Positions 43,186-49,966 of a stretch of DNA of 61,622 nucleotides are shown in pieces. Both the position numbers and the translations under genes were made by a program. Below the pieces are notes generated by a model. That model had not been told where the DNA came from. It was given only the letters and a program-made list of their open reading frames with translations, and did no database searches. Origin of the DNA: Alistipes senegalensis (GTDB taxonomy: Bacteria; Pseudomonadota; Gammaproteobacteria; Burkholderiales; Burkholderiaceae_D); the NCBI GenBank assembly GCA_023664945.1, contig JAMPER010000001.1, forward strand, positions 716,073 through 777,694, given 5' to 3'. Each line of letters opens with the position of its first letter. The stretch's first letter is position 1.

Positions 43186-43983
43186 TTACGCTTGTGCTTC
43201 GGCCTTGATTTCATGAGCCAGCAACGCCAGCTTTGCCAGGCCTTTAGGTGTGACGATGACCTGTTCGCTAATCCGCTCGTCTCCATTGTCCAGGGTAACG
43301 GCATAGACTTTGTGTTTCAGGTAGCCTGCCCGGATTTTGTCCTGAAAGGCTACATAGCTTTTGCCGCCTGCCCGCCGGTATATCCACCGGTTGGCAACGA
43401 GCCACGCAAAGAAGATTTTGGGCTGGATATCCAGGCTTTTTGCTGCATTGGTCAGGTTCATGCCGCCGTCTGCATTGGCAATGCGGTCAAAGCCGTCCGC
43501 TTTTGGCTGCTGCTCGGCAACCTTGTTTTCCAATGACTGCACTCTTTCGGCATAATTGCCCAGCAGGCCGCGCAAGGAAGCGGGGTCGTTGAGTATCGCC
43601 ATCGGGTCAGCCGGTTTGGCTACCTGCTTTTCCAGTTCATCCATCCGGTCAATGACAGATTTTCTCAATCTGGCGTCATATCCGGTGACCAGCGTCATGG
43701 TATGCGAGCGGTCAAGCCGGATTTCTGATACATACCCGCGGTTGTCCCGGATGATTGTAACTCCTTGATTTTGTTCATTCCCCAGTTTTGGGGAATCATT
43801 TTTTAATACAAATCGGGCGGACACAGCATCAAAAATATCCTGCTCTTTTATGTCCTCGCCATAGAGATTGGTCAGCATGTTTTTAATATCTCTTAAAACA
43901 TGGTCATGACGCTTTCCTGTCAGCTCGGCAATTTCCCTGCTGGACATGGTCAAGGGGGCGTTTTCAATCATCATTATTTCCAT
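43186..43983 (-). CDS. Rha-family antirepressor with KilA-C domain
   Basis: 265 residues. The N-terminal Rha domain TMSSREIAELTGKRHDHVLR then DIKNMLTNLY (about 12-110) is followed by a linker coiled coil. The KilAC domain (about 165-260) has GGMNLTNAAKSLDIQPKIFF, AWLVANRWIYRRAGGKSYVA and VTPKGLAKLALL. This domain ends P1 Ant. The small gene at 43995-44294 and a C4-like RNA precede it, the same order as c4-icd-ant of P1. It likely antagonises the phage repressor. Confidence 0.8.
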   Translation of the reverse strand: MEIMMIENAPLTMSSREIAELTGKRHDHVLRDIKNMLTNLYGEDIKEQDIFDAVSARFVLKNDSPKLGNEQNQGVTIIRDNRGYVSEIRLDRSHTMTLVTGYDARLRKSVIDRMDELEKQVAKPADPMAILNDPASLRGLLGNYAERVQSLENKVAEQQPKADGFDRIANADGGMNLTNAAKSLDIQPKIFFAWLVANRWIYRRAGGKSYVAFQDKIRAGYLKHKVYAVTLDNGDERISEQVIVTPKGLAKLALLAHEIKAEAQA

Positions 43984-43994
43984 GATTATCTCCT

Positions 43995-44294
43995 TCAGGC
44001 TTTGGCGGCATTGAGTGCGGCATATCGACGCCGCATGGCTTTGTTGACGTAGTTACAGCCGACCTCTTCGGCAGCGTAATTGATATCGTTTTGCAGCATT
44101 TCAGCTTTCCCCCAGATGGCAGAAAGCGCATTGGCAATGTTTTCCGGATAACGAGAAGCGGCTGGCGTTTCCATATACGCCAGTGCGAGCTTGGCTATGG
44201 AAACAATTTCAGGAAGTGCATCAGACGCAAAGCAATCTATCGTCTCGATTGTCCCTTGCAGTGTTTCGATGGATACAGCAGTAGATTTAGGCAT
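43995..44294 (-). CDS. small protein in the icd position before the antirepressor
   Basis: 99 residues: STAVSIETLQGTIETIDCFA, LPEIVSIAKLALAYMETPAA, then CNYVNKAMRRRYAALNAAKA. Its ribosome-binding site CAGGAGG is the target of the C4-like RNA immediately upstream. In P1 the small icd gene sits between c4 and ant and is translationally coupled to ant. Here the gap to the antirepressor is 11 bp. No sequence similarity to Icd is claimed. Confidence 0.65.
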   Translation of the reverse strand: MPKSTAVSIETLQGTIETIDCFASDALPEIVSIAKLALAYMETPAASRYPENIANALSAIWGKAEMLQNDINYAAEEVGCNYVNKAMRRRYAALNAAKA

Positions 44295-44310
44295 GATAGC
44301 CTCCTGTAGA

Positions 44311-44421
44311 TTTGAGAGAGGCCGCCTTTGTGCGGGCGGTCGGGCGCACTCTCGGCGCTACAGTAGCCGCGTCCGGATTTCCCCTTGCGGGTGTTGTATG
44401 TCCGGTCTCTACCCCGACCAG
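44311..44421 (-). ncRNA. C4 antisense RNA-like element, cassette 2
   Basis: It is nearly identical to cassette 1 over about 225 bp including upstream DNA. The differences concentrate in the CGGC/GCCG hairpin loop (here TACTGTAGC, 44358-44366) and in the target CTACAGGAGG at 44300-44309. CTGTAG in the loop pairs with CTACAG in the target, and CTGTAGC pairs with GCTACAG in the upstream attenuator. Confidence 0.82.
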
Positions 44422-44460
44422 TGATGGATATAACCTGCGCGCAGCATGGCACGCAGGCAT

Positions 44461-44547
44461 AAAAAAAGCCGCAGACTGACGGGGCGGTTTGACCGCTGTA
44501 GCTATAGAGAGGCTTTCAGTATGCCTTGCTGCGGGGAATGATGTCAA
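44461..44547 (-). promoter_or_regulatory. promoter and attenuator of RNA cassette 2
   Basis: -35 TTGACA (44547-44542), an 18-bp spacer, -10 CATACT (44523-44518). Downstream lie GCTACAG, a GCGGT-CAA-ACCGC hairpin and a weak terminator-like stem followed by seven U's (44461-44467). The 34-bp promoter segment is identical to that of cassette 4. Confidence 0.62.
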
Positions 44548-44557
44548 GAAAAAGGAT

Positions 44558-44586
44558 TTGACAATGTGTAGCCTAAAGGCTACTAT
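44558..44586 (+). promoter_or_regulatory. HigBA-like operon promoter with embedded operator
   Basis: -35 TTGACA (44558-44563), a 17-bp spacer, -10 TACTAT (44581-44586). The palindrome GTAGCCTAAAGGCTAC (44568-44583) fills the spacer and touches the -10, the expected site for antitoxin autorepression. The predicted transcript starts at the toxin ATGs, so translation may be leaderless. Confidence 0.75.
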
Positions 44587-44589
44587 ATT

Positions 44590-44889
44590 ATGATGAATAC
44601 CATCCTTCAGCTTCCTGAATTTGAGCAATGGCTTAATGGCCTGAAAGACGCTTTTACCCGCAGAAGGCTTGTTGCAAGGCTGCGCAAGGCAGAACTTGGC
44701 AACCTGGGCGATGTGAAGCATGTCGGTTCTGGTGTATGGGAGATGCGCGAATTCTTTGGATCTGGCTGGAGGATGTATTACGTTCAGCGTGGGGAGATAT
44801 TGATTGTCATGCTTGGCGGTGGAGATAAATCCACGCAGAGCAAAGATATTGAACGCGCTATTGAGCTTGCTGCGATGTTGGAGGATTAG
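44590..44889 (+). CDS. RelE/HigB-like toxin (COG3657 type)
   Basis: 99 residues, with a second ATG one codon on. FEQWLNGLKDAFTRRRLVAR, GDVKHVGSGVWEMREFFGSG and WRMYYVQRGEILIVMLGGGD are the core of the putative addiction-module killer family, a RelE-like mRNA interferase. KSTQSKDIERAIELA forms the C-terminal helix. The antitoxin follows after 3 bp. Toxin-first order is the HigBA norm. No ribosome-binding site is visible. Confidence 0.85.
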   Translation: MMNTILQLPEFEQWLNGLKDAFTRRRLVARLRKAELGNLGDVKHVGSGVWEMREFFGSGWRMYYVQRGEILIVMLGGGDKSTQSKDIERAIELAAMLED

Positions 44890-44892
44890 GCA

Positions 44893-45189
44893 ATGAACAG
44901 GAAAATCAAAATCGCTGATCTGAAACGCTTTGACGTAACGGAACATCTGGATAGTGATGAGGCCATTGCCGATTACATGAATATCGTCCTGGAGGAAAAT
45001 GACCCAGCTTTGCTTGCCGCTGCGCTTGGCGATATTGCAAAAGCAAGAGGTATGGCCGAGCTTGCCAGAAAGACAGGATTGAGCAGAGAAAGCCTTTATA
45101 AATCGCTTTCCGGTGAGCGCATTCCTTCTGCCGATACTTTGCTTAAGGTAATCAGGGCGCTTGGCCTGAAGCTGATGGTTGCTGCATAA
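44893..45189 (+). CDS. HigA-like antitoxin (COG3636 type)
   Basis: 98 residues: KIADLKRFDVTEHLDSDEAI followed by a helix-turn-helix GMAELARKTGLSRESLYKSL SGER and LLKVIRALGLKLMVAA. It is the standard partner of the preceding toxin and represses through the palindrome at 44568-44583. It is only distantly similar to the antitoxin at 56987-57271, so the modules are probably not interchangeable. Confidence 0.85.
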   Translation: MNRKIKIADLKRFDVTEHLDSDEAIADYMNIVLEENDPALLAAALGDIAKARGMAELARKTGLSRESLYKSLSGERIPSADTLLKVIRALGLKLMVAA

Positions 45190-45222
45190 GATTGCAGTTT
45201 CCCGCGGTGAGAGAGGACAAAT

Positions 45223-45255
45223 CTTGGCTATGCCATGATGCCGGTTCATCTGTGA
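45223..45255 (+). pseudogene. short antitoxin-end fragment
   Basis: CTTGGCTATGCCATGATGCC and the following bases encode LGYAMMPVHL and a stop, almost identical to LGYAMTPVHL at the end of the antitoxin at 56987-57271. About 32 of 34 bp match in inverted orientation. It marks an old exchange between the two toxin-antitoxin loci. Confidence 0.6.
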
Positions 45256-45290
45256 ATTTCCCGTTATAACCATGTTTCTGTTTTGTGCAA

Positions 45291-46004
45291 TCATGCCGCG
45301 ACCCTGTCATGCAAAGCGGCAGGACAAATATCGCGCTTATTCGCCAGCAACGCCCTCACCTTCGCCCCAGTAACGCCCAGGTTTTCTGTATTACTGAAAC
45401 CTTGCTCTGTCACTCGTGTAACCAGTTTTTTGCCGTCTCCGCCAAGAGCAATAACTTGCTTTGCTTTTTCAGGATCGCCCATCAGCACCGGCTCATCACA
45501 TTTAAAGCCCTCGCGCCGGTTATGCGCATTGGCAATCCCTGTCAGCACAGCCGGATATTCAGGTGCAAGCCCCCGCAGGGCATACCCCCGGTAACGGGTC
45601 TCAAATTCTTTGGCCACAAAGGGCCATTCACTTTCCTTTTTGTCGCCCAAACGAATCCACCCGCCCATATCCTGCAACACGCGGTGAATCAACGCATCAT
45701 CAAACACCACATCCTTGTAAACCCCCACCTGCCGCACCGTCCTGTCCACCTTCTCCCAGGCAAGCAACGCCCGGTCCGTAGTCGTGCCGCCCATCATCCG
45801 AACCACATCTGCCGGTTTGGGCATAAATTGCCCATTATCAGGATTGGTAACATACCGGGAGAGCGCATTTCGCATTGCCGTCAGGTCGTAACCCTTGAGT
45901 GCTTCCCACCAGATGGCCAAGGCGAATTCAGACAGTTCTTTGCCGTAAACTTCACCGACACCGGAAAGCATGTCTTCGAATTTTTCAAAATCGTCCTGCG
46001 TCAT
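45291..46004 (-). CDS. probable replication-associated protein (helicase-loader position)
   Basis: 237 residues: TQDDFEKFEDMLSGVGEVYG, FALAIWWEALKGYDLTAMRN and FMPKPADVVRMMGGTTTDRA. Helical, without ATPase motifs. It starts within the stop of the initiator-like gene (ATGA) and occupies the position of lambda P or other helicase loaders. 'FMPKPADVVRMM' is common in phage proteins that recruit the host helicase, but this is a weak indication. Confidence 0.55.
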   Translation of the reverse strand: MTQDDFEKFEDMLSGVGEVYGKELSEFALAIWWEALKGYDLTAMRNALSRYVTNPDNGQFMPKPADVVRMMGGTTTDRALLAWEKVDRTVRQVGVYKDVVFDDALIHRVLQDMGGWIRLGDKKESEWPFVAKEFETRYRGYALRGLAPEYPAVLTGIANAHNRREGFKCDEPVLMGDPEKAKQVIALGGDGKKLVTRVTEQGFSNTENLGVTGAKVRALLANKRDICPAALHDRVAA

Positions 46005-46816
46005 GCTGTCTCTCCAAAAATCAGTTTTTTCGCTCTGGTCCCGGCTTCCCGGTTTTTCTCGTAAATCGATTTTTCTTCTTTTCGGTTATTCCTCCGTGGC
46101 TGGGTTATCCACTCCGCCCGAAATCCCTGCCAGCCATTGGCACAGCTGATTTTCAGGGCATCCTCCAGGCTGATGCCGGCCTTTTGCGCTTCACCCGCTA
46201 TGCCGTCTATGGCGGTTTTGGTCGGCTGGGCTTTTTTGGCCTTTCGCATGGCAAGCCAGTCCCCGGCCACTTCCGCATCTACGCCTTTTGCTGTCAGGTA
46301 ATCCATCGGTAAAAACTTTTCCGGTTTTTCGGGTTTGGGTTTTGGTGAGGGTGGTGCCTCGCGCGCGGGCGCGTATTGACGGTTCCCCTGATGGTTATTT
46401 GATGGTTCTATGATGGTTATGGGCGCATTTCCTGCGGGGGTGTCCCGCATATTATGCGGGGGTCCCCCGCATTTGGTGCGGGGGTGGGGTGCATCTGATG
46501 CGGGGTGCATTTCCTGCGGGGGTGCATCTTGTGCGGGGGTTGTGGATAAGTCTTGAGGCCATTCCGATACAGGCCGGATGGTGTAAACGGTACTCTGTCC
46601 CCGCCGCATTCTGGCAGTCATGTAGCCTTTTTCGACCAGTTCCTTGATTGCACCCTGCACAGCCCGCTCCTTCAGGCTGGTCTTCTCGCATATCGTGAAA
46701 ATAGAGGGAAAGCACTCGCCCTGATCGCTTGCGTTGTCACATAGGGCGACAAACACAAATTTCTGGGTTGTCGGCAAAGTTGTCTTGAATGCCTCTGTCA
46801 TTAAGGTGATGCTCAT
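46001..46816 (-). CDS. O-like replication initiator carrying the origin
   Basis: 271 residues from MSITLMTEAFKTTLPTTQKF after a GGGGGAG site. A winged-helix domain (about 10-85) has CFPSIFTICEKTSLKERAVQ then GAIKELVEKGYMTARMRRGQ. A Pro-rich low-complexity linker (about 85-160, encoded by the iterons) follows, and a helical C-terminal domain contains ISLEDALKISCANGWQGFRA EW. The winged helix, linker containing iterons and C-terminal partner domain mirror lambda O, which binds iterons in its own gene and recruits the helicase loader. Confidence 0.72.
   Translation of the reverse strand: MSITLMTEAFKTTLPTTQKFVFVALCDNASDQGECFPSIFTICEKTSLKERAVQGAIKELVEKGYMTARMRRGQSTVYTIRPVSEWPQDLSTTPAQDAPPQEMHPASDAPHPRTKCGGPPHNMRDTPAGNAPITIIEPSNNHQGNRQYAPAREAPPSPKPKPEKPEKFLPMDYLTAKGVDAEVAGDWLAMRKAKKAQPTKTAIDGIAGEAQKAGISLEDALKISCANGWQGFRAEWITQPRRNNRKEEKSIYEKNREAGTRAKKLIFGETA
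46389..46549. other. putative replication origin: six iterons, DnaA box and DUE-like repeats
   Basis: Six repeats of consensus GCATnTnnTGCGGGGGT start at 46425, 46447, 46469, 46491, 46507 and 46524 (spacing 22, 22, 22, 16, 17 bp; the fourth is one base short). A perfect DnaA box TGTGGATAA (46541-46549) abuts the last. Three TGATGGTT direct repeats at 46389, 46400 and 46411, 11 bp apart, form a less GC-rich flank that could be the unwinding element. All lie inside the initiator-like gene, as in lambda. Confidence 0.75.
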
Positions 46817-46827
46817 TTTCTCCCCCT

Positions 46828-47160
46828 TTATTTCCACACATCCGACAAAGGCAATTTCTTCACTACCGGACAGTTTCTGACAGTGGCACGATAGGTGTTG
46901 AATTTCACGCCATTGATCAGGGTTTCTTTTTTGGCGATCAGTCCCTTTTTTGTCAGCTCCGCTAGCGCCGAAATCACGGCATTTCTTGATGCTCCCAAAG
47001 CCTTCTGCAAGTAGGAAATAGAACCGCTAAAACATCCGTTTAGGTCTTGGGAATCGTTGTAGATAGCGGCATAAATGAATGCCTGGTAACCGCTCAATTT
47101 GAGGTCAGTGAGCATCCAGTCAAATACCACGAAAAAGCAGCTTTTACGGTCGTCTTTCAT
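46828..47160 (-). CDS. winged-helix replication/regulatory protein
   Basis: 110 residues from MKDDRKSCFFVVFDWMLTDL, with a GAAGGGG site. LSGYQAFIYAAIYNDSQDLN, CFSGSISYLQKALGASRNAV and ISALAELTKKGLIAKKETLI form a MarR/replication-type winged helix. It overlaps the YbcO-like gene (ATGA) and precedes the initiator-like gene. It may assist replication initiation or regulate the operon. Confidence 0.65.
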   Translation of the reverse strand: MKDDRKSCFFVVFDWMLTDLKLSGYQAFIYAAIYNDSQDLNGCFSGSISYLQKALGASRNAVISALAELTKKGLIAKKETLINGVKFNTYRATVRNCPVVKKLPLSDVWK

Positions 47161-47462
47161 TTTTTCCCCTTCACGTCCACCGCACCAGACAGAAACCACC
47201 ACTCAACTGTCTTTCTGTGCGCTTCTTCCCATCTTTCGATTCGCTCTGCCTTGCTCATTTTGCTGCCCTGGTCTATTTCGATGTGGCAGCTGTTGCAGAG
47301 GTAAGCTATGCGGAAGTCATGCGCTTTTATGCTTTTGCCTTTGCCGTCTCTAAGCTGGTTGCTGTGGGCGGCGACTATGTCTCCCTGATTGACTTTCCCG
47401 CAGCCCATACAACAAGGGGCGTATCGGGCAAGCTGAAGCAGGTGTGGTTTCCGGTAGTTCAT
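47157..47462 (-). CDS. YbcO-like (DUF1364) putative nuclease
   Basis: 101 residues: HLLQLARYAPCCMGCGKVNQ, GDIVAAHSNQLRDGKGKSIK and FRIAYLCNSCHIEIDQGSKM. The paired CxxC motifs, a histidine in AAHSN and CNSCHIEID are the HNH/zinc-like signature of DUF1364 (YbcO), a nuclease-fold family linked to phage recombination. It is in an ATGA-coupled chain of early genes. Confidence 0.75.
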   Translation of the reverse strand: MNYRKPHLLQLARYAPCCMGCGKVNQGDIVAAHSNQLRDGKGKSIKAHDFRIAYLCNSCHIEIDQGSKMSKAERIERWEEAHRKTVEWWFLSGAVDVKGKK

Positions 47463-47920
47463 GCGTATGCCAGGATGTTGTTGACCACGTTTTCTACTTC
47501 CGCACGGGTCTGGTTGATAAATATGCGCTGTAGCAGGACGTCTATGACGGATGAATACAGCCTGGAAAATTCTTCTTCGCCCATGTTGGAAAAGGCGATG
47601 CTTTTGGGGGTGATGCGAATGCTCCCGTCCAGCCGGATGGCTGTCTCATAGAATCCGGCAAGAATCGTGATGTCTGCCCGGAACTGGTCAAAGTTCTTGG
47701 CAACGGGGATGCCTTTGTAAAGTTTCTGCTCTGGCTCCCAGGCGTCAAAGGCGTAGTTAAGCAAGGCAAAGTATTTCCGTTGGAATTGAAGATTGCGCAT
47801 TTCGGATACGCGAGCACGGAATGTCTGCCCGGTTTTCTTTTTTTGCAGCCATTCGAAGCTTTTCTCATCGGCTGCAATAAGCGATGTGCCTGTGGCTTTC
47901 TGTAGGAGCAATTCAGGCAT
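47459..47920 (-). CDS. DUF1367-family phage protein
   Basis: 153 residues from MPELLLQKATGTSLIAADEK. GQTFRARVSEMRNLQFQRKY, FALLNYAFDAWEP and a helical C-terminus (FSRLYSSVIDVLLQRIFINQ) match DUF1367 proteins of prophage early operons. The function is unknown; it is usually near recombination and replication genes. The start lies inside the upstream gene's end. Confidence 0.75.
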   Translation of the reverse strand: MPELLLQKATGTSLIAADEKSFEWLQKKKTGQTFRARVSEMRNLQFQRKYFALLNYAFDAWEPEQKLYKGIPVAKNFDQFRADITILAGFYETAIRLDGSIRITPKSIAFSNMGEEEFSRLYSSVIDVLLQRIFINQTRAEVENVVNNILAYA

Positions 47921-48482
47921 TTTTTGTCTTCTCTGCAATCATCTTTTCCAAATCATCGCCCGCCTTCTTTGCCGCACTTTCAGCTTCCCGAAGTTCCCGC
48001 AATCCTTCCAGCAGTGTTTCAACCGGTGCGCCAGGCTCGATAACTGCCATTGCCACCACCGCCTCGGAACTTTCTTTTGCAACCGATTGCGTATGCCGAA
48101 TCCGGTCAAAACAGGCACTGTCATCACTACTGGTTGTTTTCACTTTCAGGCCGGTTGGACGAAGCAAGTCATCAACACAGCGAACTTTCAGGTCATCCGG
48201 AAACGCATAAAGGATGGAGGTAAGGATGTTGACCGGCAAAAGGTTGGTGTCTTTGCTGGAATCGTCCAGCCAGCGGTAAACGCGGTCAGCATTGACTTTT
48301 GCCCGCATGAAGGTGTCACGGTTGTCTGAAAAGGTGATGCCGGTTATTTCCGGGCCGTTTATCCGCTGATGTGCCGACACGATGAAATGCACGACTGTTT
48401 CCCGGCTCCACCCTTCCCGTTTCCGCCACAGGTCAACGTAGGAGCGGATTATTGCAATGTTGGTGTGCGACTCACGTAGCAT
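47913..48482 (-). CDS. YdaT/CII-like early regulatory protein
   Basis: 189 residues. IIRSYVDLWRKREGWSRETV, TFMRAKVNADRVYRWLDDSS and NLLPVNILTSILYAFPDDLK resemble the YdaT family (paired with YdaS in Rac) and related CII-like proteins encoded just after cro. The C-terminal 70 residues are a charged coiled coil. It is the second gene of the leftward early operon under PR. It may regulate early transcription or act as a toxin. Confidence 0.6.
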   Translation of the reverse strand: MLRESHTNIAIIRSYVDLWRKREGWSRETVVHFIVSAHQRINGPEITGITFSDNRDTFMRAKVNADRVYRWLDDSSKDTNLLPVNILTSILYAFPDDLKVRCVDDLLRPTGLKVKTTSSDDSACFDRIRHTQSVAKESSEAVVAMAVIEPGAPVETLLEGLRELREAESAAKKAGDDLEKMIAEKTKNA

Positions 48483-48521
48483 GACTGCTTTCCGGTTGGT
48501 GGTTAGGATGTGAACAGGCTT

Positions 48522-48740
48522 TCATTTGTCTGCAAGCTCGGGCCAGATCAGATACCAGTCGTCTCGTAACTCCTTGCGAGTCACTCGCCCGCCTGTTACC
48601 TGTTCGATCTGAACTGCTCGCTTCGGGGGAACTTTTTTACCTTTTCCCCACAAACAAACAGTTACAGGAGTAACCCCAAGAGCGGACGCCATCTTTCGTT
48701 GGCTTCCTAAAATTTTGAATGCTTTATGTACAGGATTCAT
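48522..48740 (-). CDS. Cro/YdaS-like repressor
   Basis: 72 residues, helix-turn-helix HKAFKILGSQRKMASALGVT then PVTVCLWGKGKKVPPKRAVQ and IEQVTGGRVTRKELR, typical of YdaS/Cro proteins. It is the first gene of the leftward early operon, divergent from the CI-like repressor, with AAGGAT before the ATG. Expected to bind the same operators as CI with a different order of preference. Confidence 0.8.
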   Translation of the reverse strand: MNPVHKAFKILGSQRKMASALGVTPVTVCLWGKGKKVPPKRAVQIEQVTGGRVTRKELRDDWYLIWPELADK

Positions 48741-48815
48741 ATCCTTACATTAGTTAATTCCTAACATCCTGTCAATAGGAATTGCCTAAATTTATCAATT
48801 AGCCAATAGTTAAGT
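48741..48815. promoter_or_regulatory. early control region: PR promoter and three operators
   Basis: Operators of the form TTAG-N7-CTAA at 48750-48764 (TTAGTTAATTCCTAA), 48775-48789 (ATAGGAATTGCCTAA) and 48799-48813 (TTAGCCAATAGTTAA), with centres 25 and 24 bp apart as in lambda OR. Leftward PR: -35 TTGACA (48775-48770), 17-bp spacer, -10 TAATGT (48752-48747), overlapping two operators. The third operator ends 2 bp before the repressor ATG. Confidence 0.82.
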
Positions 48816-49580
48816 ATGCTTACAGGAAAAAAGTTAGGCGAAGCAATCGCCAGCGCCATACAAAAAAAGATTGACAGTGGCGCAATCAAGTCAAAAGCAG
48901 AAGTTGCCAGGCACTTTCATATCAAACCTCCATCAATACATACATGGATAAAGAATGGAACCGTAAGCAAAGATAAACTGCCAGAGTTATGGAACTATTT
49001 TTCTGATGTTGTTGGGCCAGAACATTGGGGGATACCTAATCAATTGATGCCCGAACAAACAAAAACAGAAGAGCAAATTCAGGATTCAATCCGGCTCAGG
49101 GCTCTATTCGCTGAACGCGCCGGGATGAGTCAACTTGACTTCGGCCAAACATATGGAATTGGCAATCAAGGGATGGTTTGGCAATACTTAAATGCCGATA
49201 AACCTAAGGGTTCGGCACTTAATATTTCTGCTGCAATAAAATTTGCGGAGGGACTGGACTGCCGTATTTCAGATTTCAGTCCGTCAATTCAGAAAGAAAT
49301 TGACAGAATTGCCCAGTTTGCCAGTAAAACTGAAAAAGACACCGGCGGAAAAAATGATTCAATGGAAGAAAACGCATCTTCAAAATGGCCGTTCAAAGCA
49401 AATTATGATCAATATTTACAGCTAGACCCGCTAATCAAAGAGGCTATGGATAAATTTCTTTCCATAGCGATAAAAGGCTACCCAATAAGCAATGATGATT
49501 ATACAAATTTAACAGAATCAGTAAACGATGCCATCAGAATCATGAGAGAAAACAAAATAAAAAAAGCCGAAAATTATTAA
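48816..49580 (+). CDS. CI-like prophage repressor without protease domain
   Basis: 254 residues with two DNA-binding-like regions: AEVARHFHIKPPSIHTWIKN (about 27-48) and MSQLDFGQTYGIGNQGMVWQ (about 107-130). The C-terminal 80 residues are helical. No S24/LexA-type Ser-Lys peptidase is visible, so RecA-driven self-cleavage is unlikely. Induction more likely depends on the antirepressors encoded elsewhere in the prophage. The ATG has no ribosome-binding site and may be translated from a leaderless PRM transcript. Confidence 0.75.
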   Translation: MLTGKKLGEAIASAIQKKIDSGAIKSKAEVARHFHIKPPSIHTWIKNGTVSKDKLPELWNYFSDVVGPEHWGIPNQLMPEQTKTEEQIQDSIRLRALFAERAGMSQLDFGQTYGIGNQGMVWQYLNADKPKGSALNISAAIKFAEGLDCRISDFSPSIQKEIDRIAQFASKTEKDTGGKNDSMEENASSKWPFKANYDQYLQLDPLIKEAMDKFLSIAIKGYPISNDDYTNLTESVNDAIRIMRENKIKKAENY

Positions 49581-49704
49581 AATTATTAGCAACATCATTT
49601 ATATTGATTTTAATTAAATTATCTAAAACCCGCAATAATAATGCCAAAATAAGGATAGCAGCAAAGAGAAGTAATATAATCAAAAAAGATTTTGATTCAA
49701 ACAT
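49540..49704 (-). CDS. small single-span membrane protein (possible)
   Basis: 54 residues: a short N-terminus FESKS, a transmembrane helix FLIILLLFAAILILALLLRV, then a polar NINDVANNFNNF tail. It overlaps the 3' end of the repressor gene by about 40 bp on the opposite strand and has only a weak ribosome-binding site. Small membrane proteins near the immunity region often exclude superinfecting phage; that is inference only. Confidence 0.3.
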   Translation of the reverse strand: MFESKSFLIILLLFAAILILALLLRVLDNLIKININDVANNFNNFRLFLFCFLS

Positions 49705-49771
49705 TGGCGAAGATATGTTAGCATTAGCTTAAATCGCAATAATAAGCTACAAATGTTTTATAAATGCAGGT

Positions 49772-49966
49772 ATGAAAAAAGACCATAAACATTTTTTTGA
49801 GGCATTGGTTTCTGCTGAACAATCGGCAGAAAATATTCGTAATGCGTTCAAAAACTTCGCCATAACAGTCGCAAATTCTCAATCTTCTTTTGATAGTAAA
49901 AAGAAAAAAATAGAAAAGGAAATGCAGCATGGTGCAAGACAAACAACCCACAGAATCCGTATTTGA
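49772..49966 (+). CDS. small helical protein
   Basis: 64 residues, lysine-rich: KKDHKHFFEALVSAEQSAEN, FKNFAITVANSQSSFDSKKK. AT-rich DNA like the rest of the 49.5-51.7 kb island. It overlaps the next gene's start by 38 bp. No family recognised. It may be a small partner of the following protein. Confidence 0.5.
   Translation: MKKDHKHFFEALVSAEQSAENIRNAFKNFAITVANSQSSFDSKKKKIEKEMQHGARQTTHRIRI

Noticed and set aside
44287-45294. A 335-codon minus-strand frame
   Set aside because: Antisense to the HigBA-like pair and overlapping the C4-like RNA; composition unlike a protein family and no start signals.
46425-46540. A short CRISPR-like repeat array
   Set aside because: Spacers would be only 0-5 bp and the repeats lie in an initiator gene beside a DnaA box; they are origin iterons.
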